Shown here piece after piece: positions 1 to 10,874 of a DNA stretch of 64,000 bases. The translations under genes were made by a program, and so were the position numbers. Source of the stretch: Agaricus subrufescens (taxonomy: Eukaryota; Basidiomycota; Agaricomycetes; Agaricales; Agaricaceae); contig CM057057.1 of the NCBI GenBank assembly GCA_029945375.1, forward strand, positions 3,968,001 through 4,032,000, in the 5' to 3' direction. How positions within the stretch are numbered: the first letter of the stretch is position 1; each line of letters starts with the position of its first letter. Below the pieces are notes generated by a model. The model worked only from the letters and a program-made list of their open reading frames with translations, made no database searches and was not told the origin of the DNA.

Positions 1-620
1 TTGCCTCTCCTCCCCCTGCCCCTGTTCCTGTCAATGTTCCCCAACAATCTCAGCCGCAAAATCCTGCGACACCTCTCTCACCAAACTATTTGCAACCTCA
101 ACAAACGCCAAACACTTCTTCTGCAATTAGCTTATCGCAGACCAGTAGAAATCGTACTTCCCGTCTCATGGGTGGCATTACCTCACTCGCGAATTCACTG
201 GGTCAGCTAGCTTTCAAAACCAGTGCTCCATCTCTACTGTCCGGTTCAAGCGTCGAAGAGACAATACAGCAAAATGTAGGCGAAAGTGTAAATTTCCTCG
301 GAGCTGATGCCTCTGGTTCGGTAGCTGCAAGCGATGACGGTGCCGGGGTTGACTACACTGGTGGAGGATATTCAGAGGACCTGTCTACGGGAATGGCATT
401 TGGACCGCAGTTTGACATTTCCTACGAGCAGGATCCCAGTACATCCTTTTCGGTGACGCTACCACAGTTTTCAGTGGCTAGTGGGGGCACGCAGTATACC
501 CCACACACCGTCAACAATACCTTGGGCCATCATGCATATATGAGACAGTCGCATCTTCCTGTCGGTGCTCAACGGCCGTATTCACAAGCACCTCAACAAC
601 CTGTTTATAATCCGTATTGA
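1..620 (+). CDS. 3' end of a Pro/Gln/Ser-rich protein (partial)
   Basis: The reading frame is open from base 3 to the stop at 618-620 and has no in-frame start near the left edge, so this is the C-terminal part (about 205 residues) of a gene that begins outside the window. It opens with a Pro/Gln-rich stretch, followed by a Ser/Gly/Asp-rich segment, and ends with a Gln/Tyr/Pro-rich tail (QQPVYNPY). The composition suggests an intrinsically disordered tail. I see no recognisable domain and make no functional call. The downstream neighbour on the other strand (ISA1) ends at 829, so the two genes converge with about 200 bp between stops. Confidence 0.6.
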   Translation, partial: ASPPPAPVPVNVPQQSQPQNPATPLSPNYLQPQQTPNTSSAISLSQTSRNRTSRLMGGITSLANSLGQLAFKTSAPSLLSGSSVEETIQQNVGESVNFLGADASGSVAASDDGAGVDYTGGGYSEDLSTGMAFGPQFDISYEQDPSTSFSVTLPQFSVASGGTQYTPHTVNNTLGHHAYMRQSHLPVGAQRPYSQAPQQPVYNPY

Positions 621-828
621 AAGCACTGATATCGATAGCCTTAGTTCCTTCCTTTGTCTATATTCTATGTATGATTGACCATGTGCAATATTAAAGTGAT
701 ATTACATTGAGCAGAATTCCTAAAAAGCATCTGCGAATAGATAACTGTTGATAAAGATGGGTGATGAATGAGAAAGCATTGTACAGGTGAGCTGGGGGGG
801 GTGAATAAATGTAGTGGAGGGTTCTATT

Positions 829-1623
829 TCATGACCCTATAGAAAATGACTCTCCGCATCCACATGCGTCCTTGATGTTAGGGTTCTTAAAGCTGAATTG
901 GGCACTGAGATATATGTGTCAATAACTGATAGATGTGCTCAAGGGTGAAGGATGAGACAGACCTGATCGCATCTTCTTTCCAATCCATTTCACTCCCGAT
1001 GATGGAAAAAAGGGCCCTAGAATCTATCAGGACTTTGACTCCGTCCTGTTCCACTACTTCATCAAACTTTCCGGGATTGTCTACGTATTCTAGATGGTAG
1101 GATAGTCCGGCGCATCCCTTATTGCGGACGCCAATGCGGACGAACTGGGGTGTCGGTCCGCTCAACAGGTCGCGCAGCCGATGCACAGCGACAGGTGTCT
1201 ATTGTTTCAGAAAAAAAAGAAGGAAAAAAAGCGAACGGATCAGTTAACTCGTATCCAGGAAGCGAGGAGGCAGGGGGAAAAGGGTTTAGCGAAAGGGTGA
1301 TATTTGGCATGACATGATTTTCATCGGAACAAAGTGGGGGAGGGACTGCTCACAATTGTTAGCGCGGCTTTTGTGGATCTGATTCTAGGTCTTGGTCTTT
1401 CTGCTTTGGGAGCCGGAGGGGGGCGAGCCGCGACCTGTGGGGAGGCAGCGTCATCGGAGAGCGGGGTCCCCTCGGGTAGGACGAGTGGGGTGGCCTCTGA
1501 GGAAGAGAGGGGGTGATGCGGGGGCTGCTGAGGCTCGAGCTGACGTCGGAGAGACGACATGGATGCGCGCCCGGCGGGGGGGACGATGCGGAGGGCAGGG
1601 GCGAGGCGGCAGAGAAAAGACAT
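829..1623 (-). CDS. ISA1: Mitochondrial iron-sulfur cluster assembly protein, IscA/HesB type
   Basis: Three exons: 1623-1354, 1198-963 and 904-829, giving 193 residues. The ATG at 1623 starts a Ser/Pro/Arg-rich leader that fits mitochondrial targeting. The A-type carrier domain follows, with TKAALTI joining TPVAVHRLRDL across intron 1, then RNKGCAGLSYHLEY and IIGSEMDWKED. The last exon carries NPNIKDACGCGESF. The three conserved cysteines (one in GCAG, two in CGCG) are all present. In this family they bind the Fe-S cluster or iron during maturation of mitochondrial [4Fe-4S] proteins, with Isa2 and Iba57. Intron 2 uses the donor GTCTGT, which recurs in this window. NFU1, acting in the same pathway, lies 5 kb away. 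Confidence 0.9.
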
Positions 1624-1741
1624 TGTCGTCGGGGCAGGGCAAGGCTCGCACTGGACGCTCTGAGCTGACCGATCTATTGATCCGTGTTTACATCCAATCG
1701 GCATCCAGTAATTAATCATCATAATTAACAGCTATCTACTA

Positions 1742-3582
1742 CTACTCTTCTTTCACGTAGTTTCCTGTAATCTTTTAAGCCATATGCTCATTCTTCATCA
1801 TGTAGCACTTACCAGGAAAGACCCCCTCCTCTCCGTTCACGCGACCAGTCCACCAGTCCTCCGAGCTCGCTGTTCTCTGCACCAGCTCGATGCGATCTCC
1901 CGCGTTGAACGATAAGTCTCCCGCAGCCTGCCACAAAATTACAAACTATCGATGCGACGACATAGCGTTGAATCATACCTGCGCGGCGAAATCATACAAT
2001 GCAACTACATATTGGACAGCAGCTTTCGGCTTTGGTTTTGACTTCATCGGTGGAGGCGGCGGCGGTGCTCTCTTTGCGGCAGCTTCACCGGCCGGATCCG
2101 ATGCAGACGGATTAGGACTATAAGGCGGCGGCGCATAACCCATCGAAGGAGATGAATTCAAAGAGGGTGGCTTCGGCGGTGCTTTCTTGTATGCTGCAGC
2201 AGATGAAAGGGATCGACTGGGTGGGGCAGCGCGCAAACTAGAGCCTCCCGAGGAAGTAGATGGAGCGGAAGAGGGCGCGCGCTGTAAATTGCCCTGGGAG
2301 TTCTGTGTTTTGGCGGCCTGGACCAGCCTCGCTGTCTAGGGGTTAGAATACATGCTACTAGACCGGTTGACGCTACGCACAGACTGATACAATTCTCTTG
2401 ACGATATTAAGATTCTCAATGTCGTTCCAAGCGTCCGTTCGCTTTTCCTCGTACGTTTGTTCAATCTCACCACCAGACGCAGCGGAAATCTCGTATTTCG
2501 CAGCGTCTGCAAAACTGTTCATCTTCTCGAGCACCATATAATAGATATTCAGCCTATAAACCAGTCAAAATCACAAACAAATGCGCGCGAATGAAAGAAA
2601 AACCACTAACTGCATATAGAAGAATGAATCAAAGAGCGGATCAACGAATTGAGTCGAGAGCTGCATGAAACGGGGAAGATCTTGCTTCAAGGATGTATTG
2701 ATATAATCATAATCATTCGAGGCGATTTCAAAGTCTTGTTCAAGCTGAATAAATGTGTTCAAAATATACCGACTACTTTTGGACATGTGCGAACTCCATA
2801 CCTTGAACAAATTCTTCTCATCACTCATAGACTTTTCCTTCTTGTCTCGCAACTTGGTCAGCGAATTATTAAATCGATCAAAATCTACAAGCTACAAAAC
2901 GTCAGAGTCCAAAAAACCGAAAGATTCGTGGAAGCGACAACGCTCACCTTGTGCTCTCTTTTAGTCATAGTCTTCCTAATCTGCTTCATAATAGTCTGCA
3001 GCTCTTTCGCAGGAGCAAGAACCCTGCTTTCAATCAACTCCAGTTCTGGAGTAACAAGCGATTTCATCTCTTCCATCGCAGTCTCATGTTTCAAAACACT
3101 GCGAATGGTATGTTCAGCGTTGGGATGTTTGCCAATTAAATCATATTCGCCAGCTATAGGTTGAAATATCGCAGAGAAATGCGTGGCAAATCCATGACCA
3201 TGGGTAAAGAGTGCTATAAAGAGATGTCAGTAAGGCTGAGGGGGATCAAGGGTTGTGGTTGTCCCGCGAGATACGAACCGGTAACGGCATCACAAAACGT
3301 CTTAGTTTCCTTGATTAAACGTTCTGCTGCGGTTTCAAGACTGGCAAAGTGTCGGCTTAAATCGTCAAATTCTGCATCCTTGGATTCTGCGAGGGAAAAC
3401 AGAAAGATATGAAAAGATGCACGTCATTGTGGAGGCGACATTGATCTTACTCTTGGACATGCCAATCTTGCTAGTGACTTGGAACGGAGTCCTGGGCGCA
3501 GCATTAATGCCATTCACAAGATTACAGCAGCAGCAGGCGTTCAAGCGACTTGCCTAGCAAGAGCTTTTCCTATGCCCTTCAT
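1742..3582 (-). CDS. RVS167: BAR-SH3 adaptor of the Rvs167/Hob1 (amphiphysin) family
   Basis: An N-terminal BAR domain spans roughly the first 260 residues: [64 protein letters not shown], and [20 protein letters not shown] Ser/Pro-rich linker follows, including PPPPPP near 2060, and the C-terminal SH3 domain reads [11 protein letters not shown], then [30 protein letters not shown]. The family senses membrane curvature and links endocytic vesicle scission to actin. Exon 1 is only 29 nt (3582-3554, beginning MKGIGKALA) and is joined to exon 2 at 3491 across a GC-AG intron. The last intron splits the SH3 domain just before NYVKEE. The gene is about 120 bp upstream of ISA1 on the same strand. 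Confidence 0.92.
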
Positions 3583-3734
3583 GATGATACGGAACGGGGC
3601 GAGGTATACCAAATGGCAGTGCAAAGCAAGCCGAGTGTGATAGTCCACACCCGCCTTTCGCACGGTACCGATAGACTAGTCATACCTGAACATCTAATCA
3701 AAACTCAAAAACACATCCTCTCCCTCCCCCCACC

Positions 3735-4759
3735 ATGCCTATCAACCAGCCCTCGAACCAGATCAAGTACGTCCTTGGCACCGTCTTCGCGTCCTTGCAT
3801 CTCATATCGTTCCAGACTCACAAACGTATCCATCGTCCGCCTCAAGAAAGGCGGTAAACGGTTTGAGGTCTGTATATCATACATGCGTCCCTGCCTTATC
3901 ACCAACCCCCTCGTCGTGGTTTAGATTGCTTGCTACAAAAACAAAGTCCAAGAGTGGCGCAATGGCGTGTCAGTAACCACCATCTGTCTCCCATTCCAGC
4001 CGGTGTTCAATGCTGTTTAGTGAGACGAACCTCGATGACGTCCTACAAATCTCCAATGTATTCATGAACGTCTCCAAAGGAGAACTCGCCAAAGCCAACG
4101 ACCTCCAAAAAGCATTCGGAACCACCAAAATCGATAAAGTCGTCTCAGAGGTAGGCACCTCCCGTCCTCCCCGAATTAATAGAACAAAATAATGAATATT
4201 ATCTTCATAAGCACAGATCTTGAAAAAGGGAGAAATGCAAATTGGCGAGAAAGAACGCGAACACGACCTTGCTTCCCTTCGCAAGGAGATTGCCACCCTC
4301 GTCGCTGAAAAATGCGTAGACCCCGCCACTCAGACACCTTATCCTGTTGGGATGGTAGAAAAAGCCATGACAGAGGCTGGGTTTAGCGTCAAGCAGGGAA
4401 AGACGGCGAAAAGTCAAGTATCGGAGTGCATCAAACTCCTCCAAACCGAGTCCAATCTTCCCATTCAACGTGCCCGCATGCGCATCCGCGTAACTGTACC
4501 TGCTGCTGATGGCCAGCGTCTACGAGATGATATCATCAAGGCTGGAGAAAAAGTTGAGCATGAAGAGACACACGAGCAGGACTGGGAGGTGGTACGTCAT
4601 CGCCAATTTGTGTGAAATGCCAACATACTGAGCCGCATTATGCAGACAATGCTTATCGAACCGAATGCATTCCGCAGTATCAACGAACTTCTCCAGAAGG
4701 AATGCAAGAATCGTGGTCGGATTGAAACCCTCACTTTTGCAGCAACGGCTACCTCTTAG
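3735..4759 (+). CDS. SDO1: SBDS-family ribosome maturation factor
   Basis: Exon 1 is short (3735-3766, MPINQPSNQIK) and joins LTNVSIVRLKKGGKRFE at 3816. Later exons give IACYKNKVQEWRNGV, LDDVLQISNVFMNVSKGE, KKGEMQIGEKERE, and a C-terminal ferredoxin-like domain ending FAATATS. All three SBDS domains are complete. The protein works with the GTPase Efl1 to release Tif6/eIF6 from pre-60S subunits. At least five coding exons are needed to keep the frame, and one donor is GTCTGT after KRFE. The gene is divergent from RVS167, whose start codon is 152 bp away, so the two share a promoter interval. Confidence 0.93.
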
Positions 4760-4837
4760 GCATTTTTGAACCATAGACAATTGCTGTGGTATATTAGAAA
4801 TAGATATAATCGGCCTTGGTCAGATATTGGCGTCCTT

Positions 4838-6654
4838 TTAGATGAGCTCTTTCATCACTTGGTCCCAATTATCCTCCCAATTAGACCACGCCCATCTTTT
4901 GGCGTCATTATTTTGTGACTGTGGTGCTTGCAAGTTTTTGGCGAGGCTGTGAAGCTTCTCAGAATTTGGGAAGCCTCTAAGGAGAGCCTAGACGGCAGTC
5001 AATATCACTTCTGATAAAGAAACTGCGAGTATTCACCTCAAATTGCTCTACAAGTTGCTGGGCATCAGAAAATACAAGTCCATTCACTTGGTCCTTCACT
5101 AGTTCATGCAGACTGAAACTCCATCAGTGGGTCAATAATCAACATAGGACGTAAGTCACGTACCAGCCAAAATTAAGAGCACAAACAGGTAAGCCACAGC
5201 CAAACATGTCAACCACTTTCATAGGAAGATCCAACGCAGATGAGCTTGAATGCAAAGATATGCCCAAGTCTGCTGAGCCCAGTAGTATAGGGTAATCCTT
5301 GGCTTCCAACCAAAGACTAACGCATCTCACCCACTTCCATGTTTTTTGGAGTTTGTTGATTTTCTGCATATAACTATCACGGAGCGGTCCCTTGCCTGTT
5401 ACTATTACAAAGAGCTTTGGTAGAGGTGTCGTAATTTGAGCGTCACGAGCCTGTGCGCGCTGTTCATACATTGCAAGTGCATCGAGAAGAATGGAAAAGT
5501 CCTCGTCTGGAGTCCAAGATGTGCTCGAAACGACCACAGCGGGTCTATCACTTCGTAGATTAGGAGGACTGGATGGCGAAGAAGACGAAGTTTCAGTCAA
5601 GAGTGTCGAATTTGATGTTGAAATAGACTTGTCCGTAGACAACGATGAATCTAGTCGTAGGAAGAGCTGGGAAGTATAGAAGTTGATTTTAGAAAAACCT
5701 AAGCACGAGTAAGAAAACGAACCTCGTGGATTTCCTCTGGTGATGCACGGTGGAAATGTTTTGGAGGCCGATCGTAGAGCACTACTTTTCTGCCCCTTGA
5801 ATGCGCGTCAGATATAGAGTAACACATTTCGACCAGCGTCACGCGTACATGAGATTCCACTCTTTTGTCAAATGGTCCTTCATGGCTTGGGTAACGAATA
5901 AATGGGCATATGCATGACGACCAAAGGTTCTTTCGAACCTGTCCAAAATCTTTAGGATCAAGTCGGCGGAGCGATCTGGGACGCGTACCATTTTGCGACA
6001 TGAACAAGAAAGTGCATTTCACCAAGCTTCAAAGCTAGTATGCTATACCCCAAGTTATGCCAGTCGATAATGAGCTTTGATCCTCGAATCTTGCCTATAA
6101 CTTGAACCAAGAGTAATGTGGGAATGCTGGGAGGATTCTATAGAGTCGTTGGTGAGCACAAGAACCCTTTGGGCATAGACCGTCCTTCCTTACCTGAACC
6201 AGGATAAACTCCGGGGGTGCTCTGATCAAGATGAGAAGAACGGTGAGGATAGACACGACTTGTAGGATGACCTTGATCGGTGCAGCCAGAATGAAGGGTA
6301 ATCCTCTCAGTGCAGTCGGTGGCTCAGGTAGGTGGTGCAGGCGAAGTGTGGGAAGGCATTCTAACGCTGGAATAGGCTTGGAGCCTGTACCGACGGAGAC
6401 AGAAATGAGTTGCGCAACGAGGGACACGTAGAGCGAAGGAGCGGACCGCCGTATCCAATGAGGTGTGTGTGAAAACCATGCTGAGCAAAACTCTGGGCGT
6501 GGTACATCATCCGAGGGCTGCGGCCGATGTCGCCGAGAACGAGGATGGCGATGGAGCGAGGGCCATGGCGTGGGAGGAGGCAGAGGACGGCGAGGACGGC
6601 GAGAGGGAGGAGGAGGAGAAAGATAAAGAAGGCCATACGGCGTGTCTTTGTCAT
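4838..6654 (-). CDS. ALG1: Chitobiosyldiphosphodolichol beta-mannosyltransferase (GT33)
   Basis: Starts with a hydrophobic anchor ([19 protein letters not shown]) and then the Alg1 N-terminal motifs [20 protein letters not shown] and GYGGPLL. The C-terminal half reads [47 protein letters not shown] and [14 protein letters not shown], which is the nucleotide-sugar binding fold with the Glu/Asp-rich loop typical of GT33. It ends [16 protein letters not shown]. The enzyme adds the first mannose to GlcNAc2-PP-dolichol on the cytosolic face of the ER for N-glycan precursor synthesis. Several introns are present. The start could be the ATG at 6654 or the one at 6636 just before the anchor. Either way it lies 8-26 bp from the NFU1 start codon on the other strand. 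Confidence 0.9.
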
Positions 6655-6662
6655 CCGCGACC
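6655..6662. promoter_or_regulatory. Eight-base gap between divergent start codons (ALG1 / NFU1)
   Basis: Only eight bases separate the upstream ALG1 ATG on the minus strand (6654-6652) from the NFU1 ATG on the plus strand (6663). If both starts are right, the promoter and 5' leader of each gene must lie inside the coding sequence of the other, and the transcripts overlap antisense at their 5' ends. The alternative ALG1 ATG at 6636 widens the gap to 26 bp only. Confidence 0.6.
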
Positions 6663-7702
6663 ATGTCCTCCTCTCTCTTCCGCTCTGCTGCAAATTCTCT
6701 CCGACCACGCGCGAGAACGCTTGCTCCCCCAGCTCTCAAGGCAGTTCGACCCTTTTCTGCAACCTGCACATGTCTCCGCCCTGCCCGAAGCTCGCTGGCC
6801 TCGGCTACTTCGATTCCCCGTTGGCGTCAGCGCGACAGCGTAGGTGCTCGATCGCCTGCTCATGGTATGTTGCGCGACACTCTAGCCATGGAGAACCAAA
6901 CTCATTTCGCCTAGTCCGAACCATGTTCATTCAGACGGAAACAACACCGAATGAAGATTCTCTCAAATTTATTCCGGGAGCCGACGTCATGGGCGACGGT
7001 ACCGCAGAATTTCTAGACGCCCGTAGTGCCCTTGCATCTCCCCTTGCAATCCGACTATTCGGTGTTGAGGGTGTTACTGGAGTATTCTACGGTCCTGACT
7101 TTGTCACAGTCTCAAAGGATTCGGAAAATACATGGGCAGTCGTCAAGCCCGAAATTTATGCCATCCTCATGGAACACTTCTCTTCTGGCCAACCTTTGTT
7201 CCGCAGCGAAGAAGAAAGAGAAGCCGCAGGACCTCAGGACCTCAAGATTCTCGAAACAGATTCCGACACAGTAGCCATGATCAAAGAACTGCTAGAGACC
7301 AGAGTCAGGCCAGCCATCATGGAAGACGGAGGCGATATCGAATTTAGAGGGTTCAATGAAGATGACGGAACCGTCAATCTTAAACTCAAGGGAAGCTGCA
7401 GAGGCTGCTCATCAAGCACCGTTACCCTCAAGAGCGGAATTGAGCGTATGCTCACGCACTACATTCCCGAAGTGAAGACTGTGCAAGAGGTGAGAATGGT
7501 GTTGCACGCAGTGTCGCTAACAGCCAGTAATCTTCTGCAGGTTCTCGATCCAGAAGAAGAGGTCGCACTCGACGAGTTCGAGAAGCTGGAGAAAAAGCTG
7601 TCACAAAAGGACCCTGGGCAAGTCATCTTTTTTCGAAACATATTCATTCGTGGCGTGCTCACATCACTGCGGTACAGGATGGCCCAATACATGTCTGTGT
7701 AG
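6663..7702 (+). CDS. NFU1: Mitochondrial NifU-like Fe-S scaffold/carrier
   Basis: Three exons: 6663-6864, 6915-7489 and 7541-7702, 312 residues. The Arg/Ser/Ala-rich N-terminus (SLFRSAANSLRPRARTLAPP) is a typical mitochondrial presequence. The Nfu N-domain follows, with MFIQTETTPNEDSLKFIPG, SPLAIRLFGVEGVTGVFYG and TVSKDSENTWAVVKPEI. The NifU C-domain has RPAIMEDGGDIEFRGF and the CxxC motif in KLKGSCRGCSSSTVTLKSGI. It passes [4Fe-4S] clusters to late mitochondrial targets such as lipoyl synthase. The C-terminus is about 35 residues longer than I expect for the family, and a further intron near 7620 is possible, so the exact 3' end is less certain than the rest. Confidence 0.92.
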
Positions 7703-7902
7703 ATTGCGTAGATCCGAGCCTCCACGTTATGTGCAATATAGAATTAGTTGATGACAATTACACCCCTGAACCGCCTTATTGGCGATGATCCTGAGAAGCG
7801 CCCGAAGGGGTGGGAAGCAGTCAAGTGATCCCCCTTATATCCTACTCTCTTGTCACTGTGTGTCCTCCCGTCCCCATCCCTTTCGCCGCATGCCCCCACG
7901 TA

Positions 7903-9472
7903 ATGGTACCGCCCAGCCCTGTTCCCTTATCCACACCACTGACGCGCACCCCCCAGGTCTACGTCAATAGCAAGAAGTTCGCTTGGTAACTGTCGCCCCC
8001 CAGCGTGTCTAGATATCTCGATTCAATTACTCACTTCCCCAGCGAATCCTGCATCAAAGGCCACCGTTCCTCGTCTTGTCACCATACCGACCGTCCTCTT
8101 TTCGAAATCAAGAAGAAAGGCCGTCCTGTCTCCCAATGTGAAAGATGCAGGGAACTCCGACAGTCCAAGAGAGTTCATTCCAAGTGCACTTGTGGTCCCA
8201 GACCCGATCCCGCTAGCCGTGGAGAGGTTCTAGCCTCCACAACATCCAAGTGTATGTAGATTCAGCCCTGCTTATTGAATTCCGCGGTAATGTCTCTTCT
8301 ACAGCCCGCAGATACATCCCCATCATCCCTGCCCTGCCAAATGGTCTAAGAGACGTTTTAGCCGCATCACATACCCGGACTTCGCATCCCGCAGATTCCC
8401 GTCAACGAGGTGAATACCAACAAGCTGACACTTCTTTTATGATCTCATCTTTCTATTAGTGGATACTCTCTTGAACCCATGCAATTGCAAGAGCGTTTGG
8501 AGATGTGATTGTCGACAGATTCAGCCTCATGACAATTCTATTTCAGGAGACCTGGTTTTACCTGCTCACGAAGTTCCAACCCACGCTAATACCCCAGGAG
8601 TAGCAATAATGCCTCCTCGTTCTAACGCAAAAAATGCTCCCTCGGATACACCACCCTCGCCACCGCCATCTGCTAAACACCACGCATCCAACATGCGGCA
8701 GTCTAATAACAAACGTGCCAAGCATCGCCATAACAGTGGTCAGAATTGTTGCCACTCTCCAAGTCCCGTGTTGGAGCTTCCGCCGATCCAATCTTCGTCT
8801 GAATCACCACCAACGGTCAATGCGATTCCCGATTTTGGATTTATGCCTCCGATGAGTACTATCGCATCTCTAGCGGGTTCTGGGTGTACTTGCGGCGTTC
8901 AGTGTGCTTGCCCTGGGTGCGTCGAACATAGGGGGTCGCAATTTGCGGCAAAAGATTTGAATAATTGCTGTGCGGACGGGCAATGTCAAACGTGTATCGA
9001 CAACAAATCTGGACATGTCCTTCAGAGCAGCACTTCCCCCTTCTCTTCGATTCCAGCCGCAGCGACATCACCCTCAATGATATCATCATCTCTGGACTTC
9101 ATCAACAAGAGTTCGTCCCTTCACCGATTCTTTGAGCGTGCAGCTGCTCTTCCTGCTCCGCCACATCGCCGGCTCGGCAATGGAACCCAATTTGATCTTC
9201 GCGATGTTGCATATGGCTTCGAAAAGGTACCCTCGGTTAACCTACCAAAATTATGCTGTGGAGGGAAGTGTAGTTGCCCGAATAACACCTGTGCGTGTAG
9301 TAACTCGTGTGGAGGGTGTTGTTTGGAAGCGGATTCGTCCATGGCCATCGATGGTGCTATCACACAAGATCTATTAGGACCGTGTCTCGAAAGTGATGAT
9401 ACTGCTGAAGTGCCCCCTTCATCCAATAATAGTCCCGCTATGCGAGACAAAAAGTGTTGCTGTTTGCCGTAG
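7903..9472 (+). CDS. Copper-fist transcription factor
   Basis: Exon 1 appears to be the ATG alone (7903-7905), followed by VYVNSKKFAC at 7957 and ESCIKGHRSSSCHH from 8043. These form the copper-fist domain: zinc-binding CxxC...CxH, the RGHR-like GHRSSSC minor-groove motif, and DRPLFEIKKKGRPVSQCERC. RYIPIIPALPNGLRDVL comes next, as in other fungal members. The long C-terminal region (8459 onward) is Ser/Pro-rich and has separate cysteine clusters: CNCKSVWRCDC, CTCGVQCACPGC, CCGGKCSCPNNTCAC, CGGCC and a terminal CCCLP. Such clusters bind Cu(I) and switch the factor between activating copper uptake (Mac1/Cuf1 type) and copper resistance (Ace1/Amt1 type). I cannot tell which type this is. At least five coding exons. 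Confidence 0.9.
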
Positions 9473-9887
9473 TTGTTTCTACTCATTTTCATGCTCATTC
9501 TATGCTGGCACTTATCTTGGGGGCTTATGTGAGGGGCTTCCTGTTCCCGTTTTCATTTTCAATGCCTCGTAGTATGCCACCATCGTCTAGGTTTCGAAGC
9601 GATATGTTTCCCGAACGAAAAAGTCATGTATCATTTAGTTTACCTGATTGACAGATCTAGGTATTTGTTTTGTTTTCATTCAAGTTAAAGAAGAATGTGT
9701 TGTATTGAAGCATTTATACTACAGCATGACATGACCTAAAAGAGCCAAAGCAGGAAAGTATAAAAAATCACTTGGTTTCCCCTCTTTTTGATAGATCGAT
9801 AGGAGCGGATGAATCAGTACTTGAGTGGTATTATTACACGCTTGAAAAGGCTCATAAGAAAGCGTTTATAGAAGTTATATATGTTAC
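9473..9887. other. Intergenic, convergent 3' ends
   Basis: This A/T-rich stretch lies between the stop of the copper-fist gene and the stop of the E2 gene, which face each other. It holds the two 3' UTRs. I see no coding frame with protein-like composition and no structured repeat. Confidence 0.5.
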
Positions 9888-10874
9888 TCACGTATCATCT
9901 AGAAAGCGAATGACAAGTCATGGGTCAATCAATACATATGATAGGAGCCCACTGTATGCCTTACCATCGTAATGGAATTGAGTCTAAAATTACCATGGAA
10001 GAGGGTCCGTAAGCGAAACTAGCCATGGATAATATCCTTGCCTACCTTCTTTGGATTATCTGGCGCATGGCGAACATAGCGATCATTATCTGCGGGCCTA
10101 GAGTAACAAGCAAAACATGAATATGTGTTATGTCGAAATCGGGGCAGTGCACTCACCGTTCCTTTTTCTATTCAGAAAGTTTTATGAGCATTGTGGAATG
10201 AATTGTCTCCGATAGATCATCTGCCATACCTTACATGACGCGAGCATACTTTGCAAGGTGACACAGACGGCGGTGACACTGAGGACAGGCGACCACTCGT
10301 TACCCAGAATCGACGCGCAGATCTTGGAAGATGGGGTGGGTTATCTAGAACAACCGAGAAGCAACCGAGCTTACGTGACCATTGGAATAAACGTGCTAAT
10401 CAGAAAACACCAGGTAAACAAAAAAGATTGAGTACTACAATACAGCAATATAAAACAATTGAAATTGTGGCGTACGGGATGAATTGGAGCTTCGCGCCCA
10501 TCCGTCACGACAAACTGGACGGCCGGAGAAGATATCGGGTATTGCGCATCGAAACGAAATTGTAGAGTGTACACTTCATCCTGGAAAAAACCAATTTGTG
10601 ATCTGCGTTTTAGATAGGAGGTGGGGATTGCGAGATGGACTATGGGGTGGAAAATGAGACCTTGTATTGAGATTCACCCATGACCTCTATCGTGAACCAC
10701 CAAGTCTCAAAGTCATCTGCTTTGACGAGGTTGATACCTATGTCGAATCCAAAAGAACAGATTCATTAAAGGCATTACGTCGTTTCAATCAAAACAATAC
10801 GGACCAACAGGACATCCTTCTGAATGGATCTCCTTCAGTTCTTTCCCGAGTCGCCTAGCAGCTATCGAAGCCAT
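9888..10874 (-). CDS. Ubiquitin-conjugating enzyme E2, UBE2W/Ubc16-like
   Basis: The ATG at 10874 opens MASIAARRLGKELKEIHSEG, followed by GINLVKADDFETWWFTIEVMG, DEVYTLQFRFDAQYPISSPA, VQFVVTDGREAPIHP, HVYSNGH, ICASILGNEWSPVLS, VCVTLQSMLASCKKKER, NDRYVRHAPDNPKK and a final FHYDDDT. The usual E2 HPN triad is HPH followed by VYSNGHIC, which is characteristic of UBE2W-type enzymes; the Cys in ICASIL is the catalytic thiolester residue. UBE2W orthologues can ubiquitinate the alpha-amino group of substrates. The gene is split into at least seven small exons; the one coding HVYSNGH is only 21 nt (10395-10375), and the last coding exon supplies just DDT and the stop. Confidence 0.85.

Noticed and set aside
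6095..6843. Long frames across the ALG1/NFU1 junction on both strands
   Set aside because: Both real genes overlap this place; the alternate frames have no family motifs.
9130..9500. Alternate-strand frames over the copper-fist C-terminus
   Set aside because: They are complements of the Cys-rich coding exon and lack independent support.
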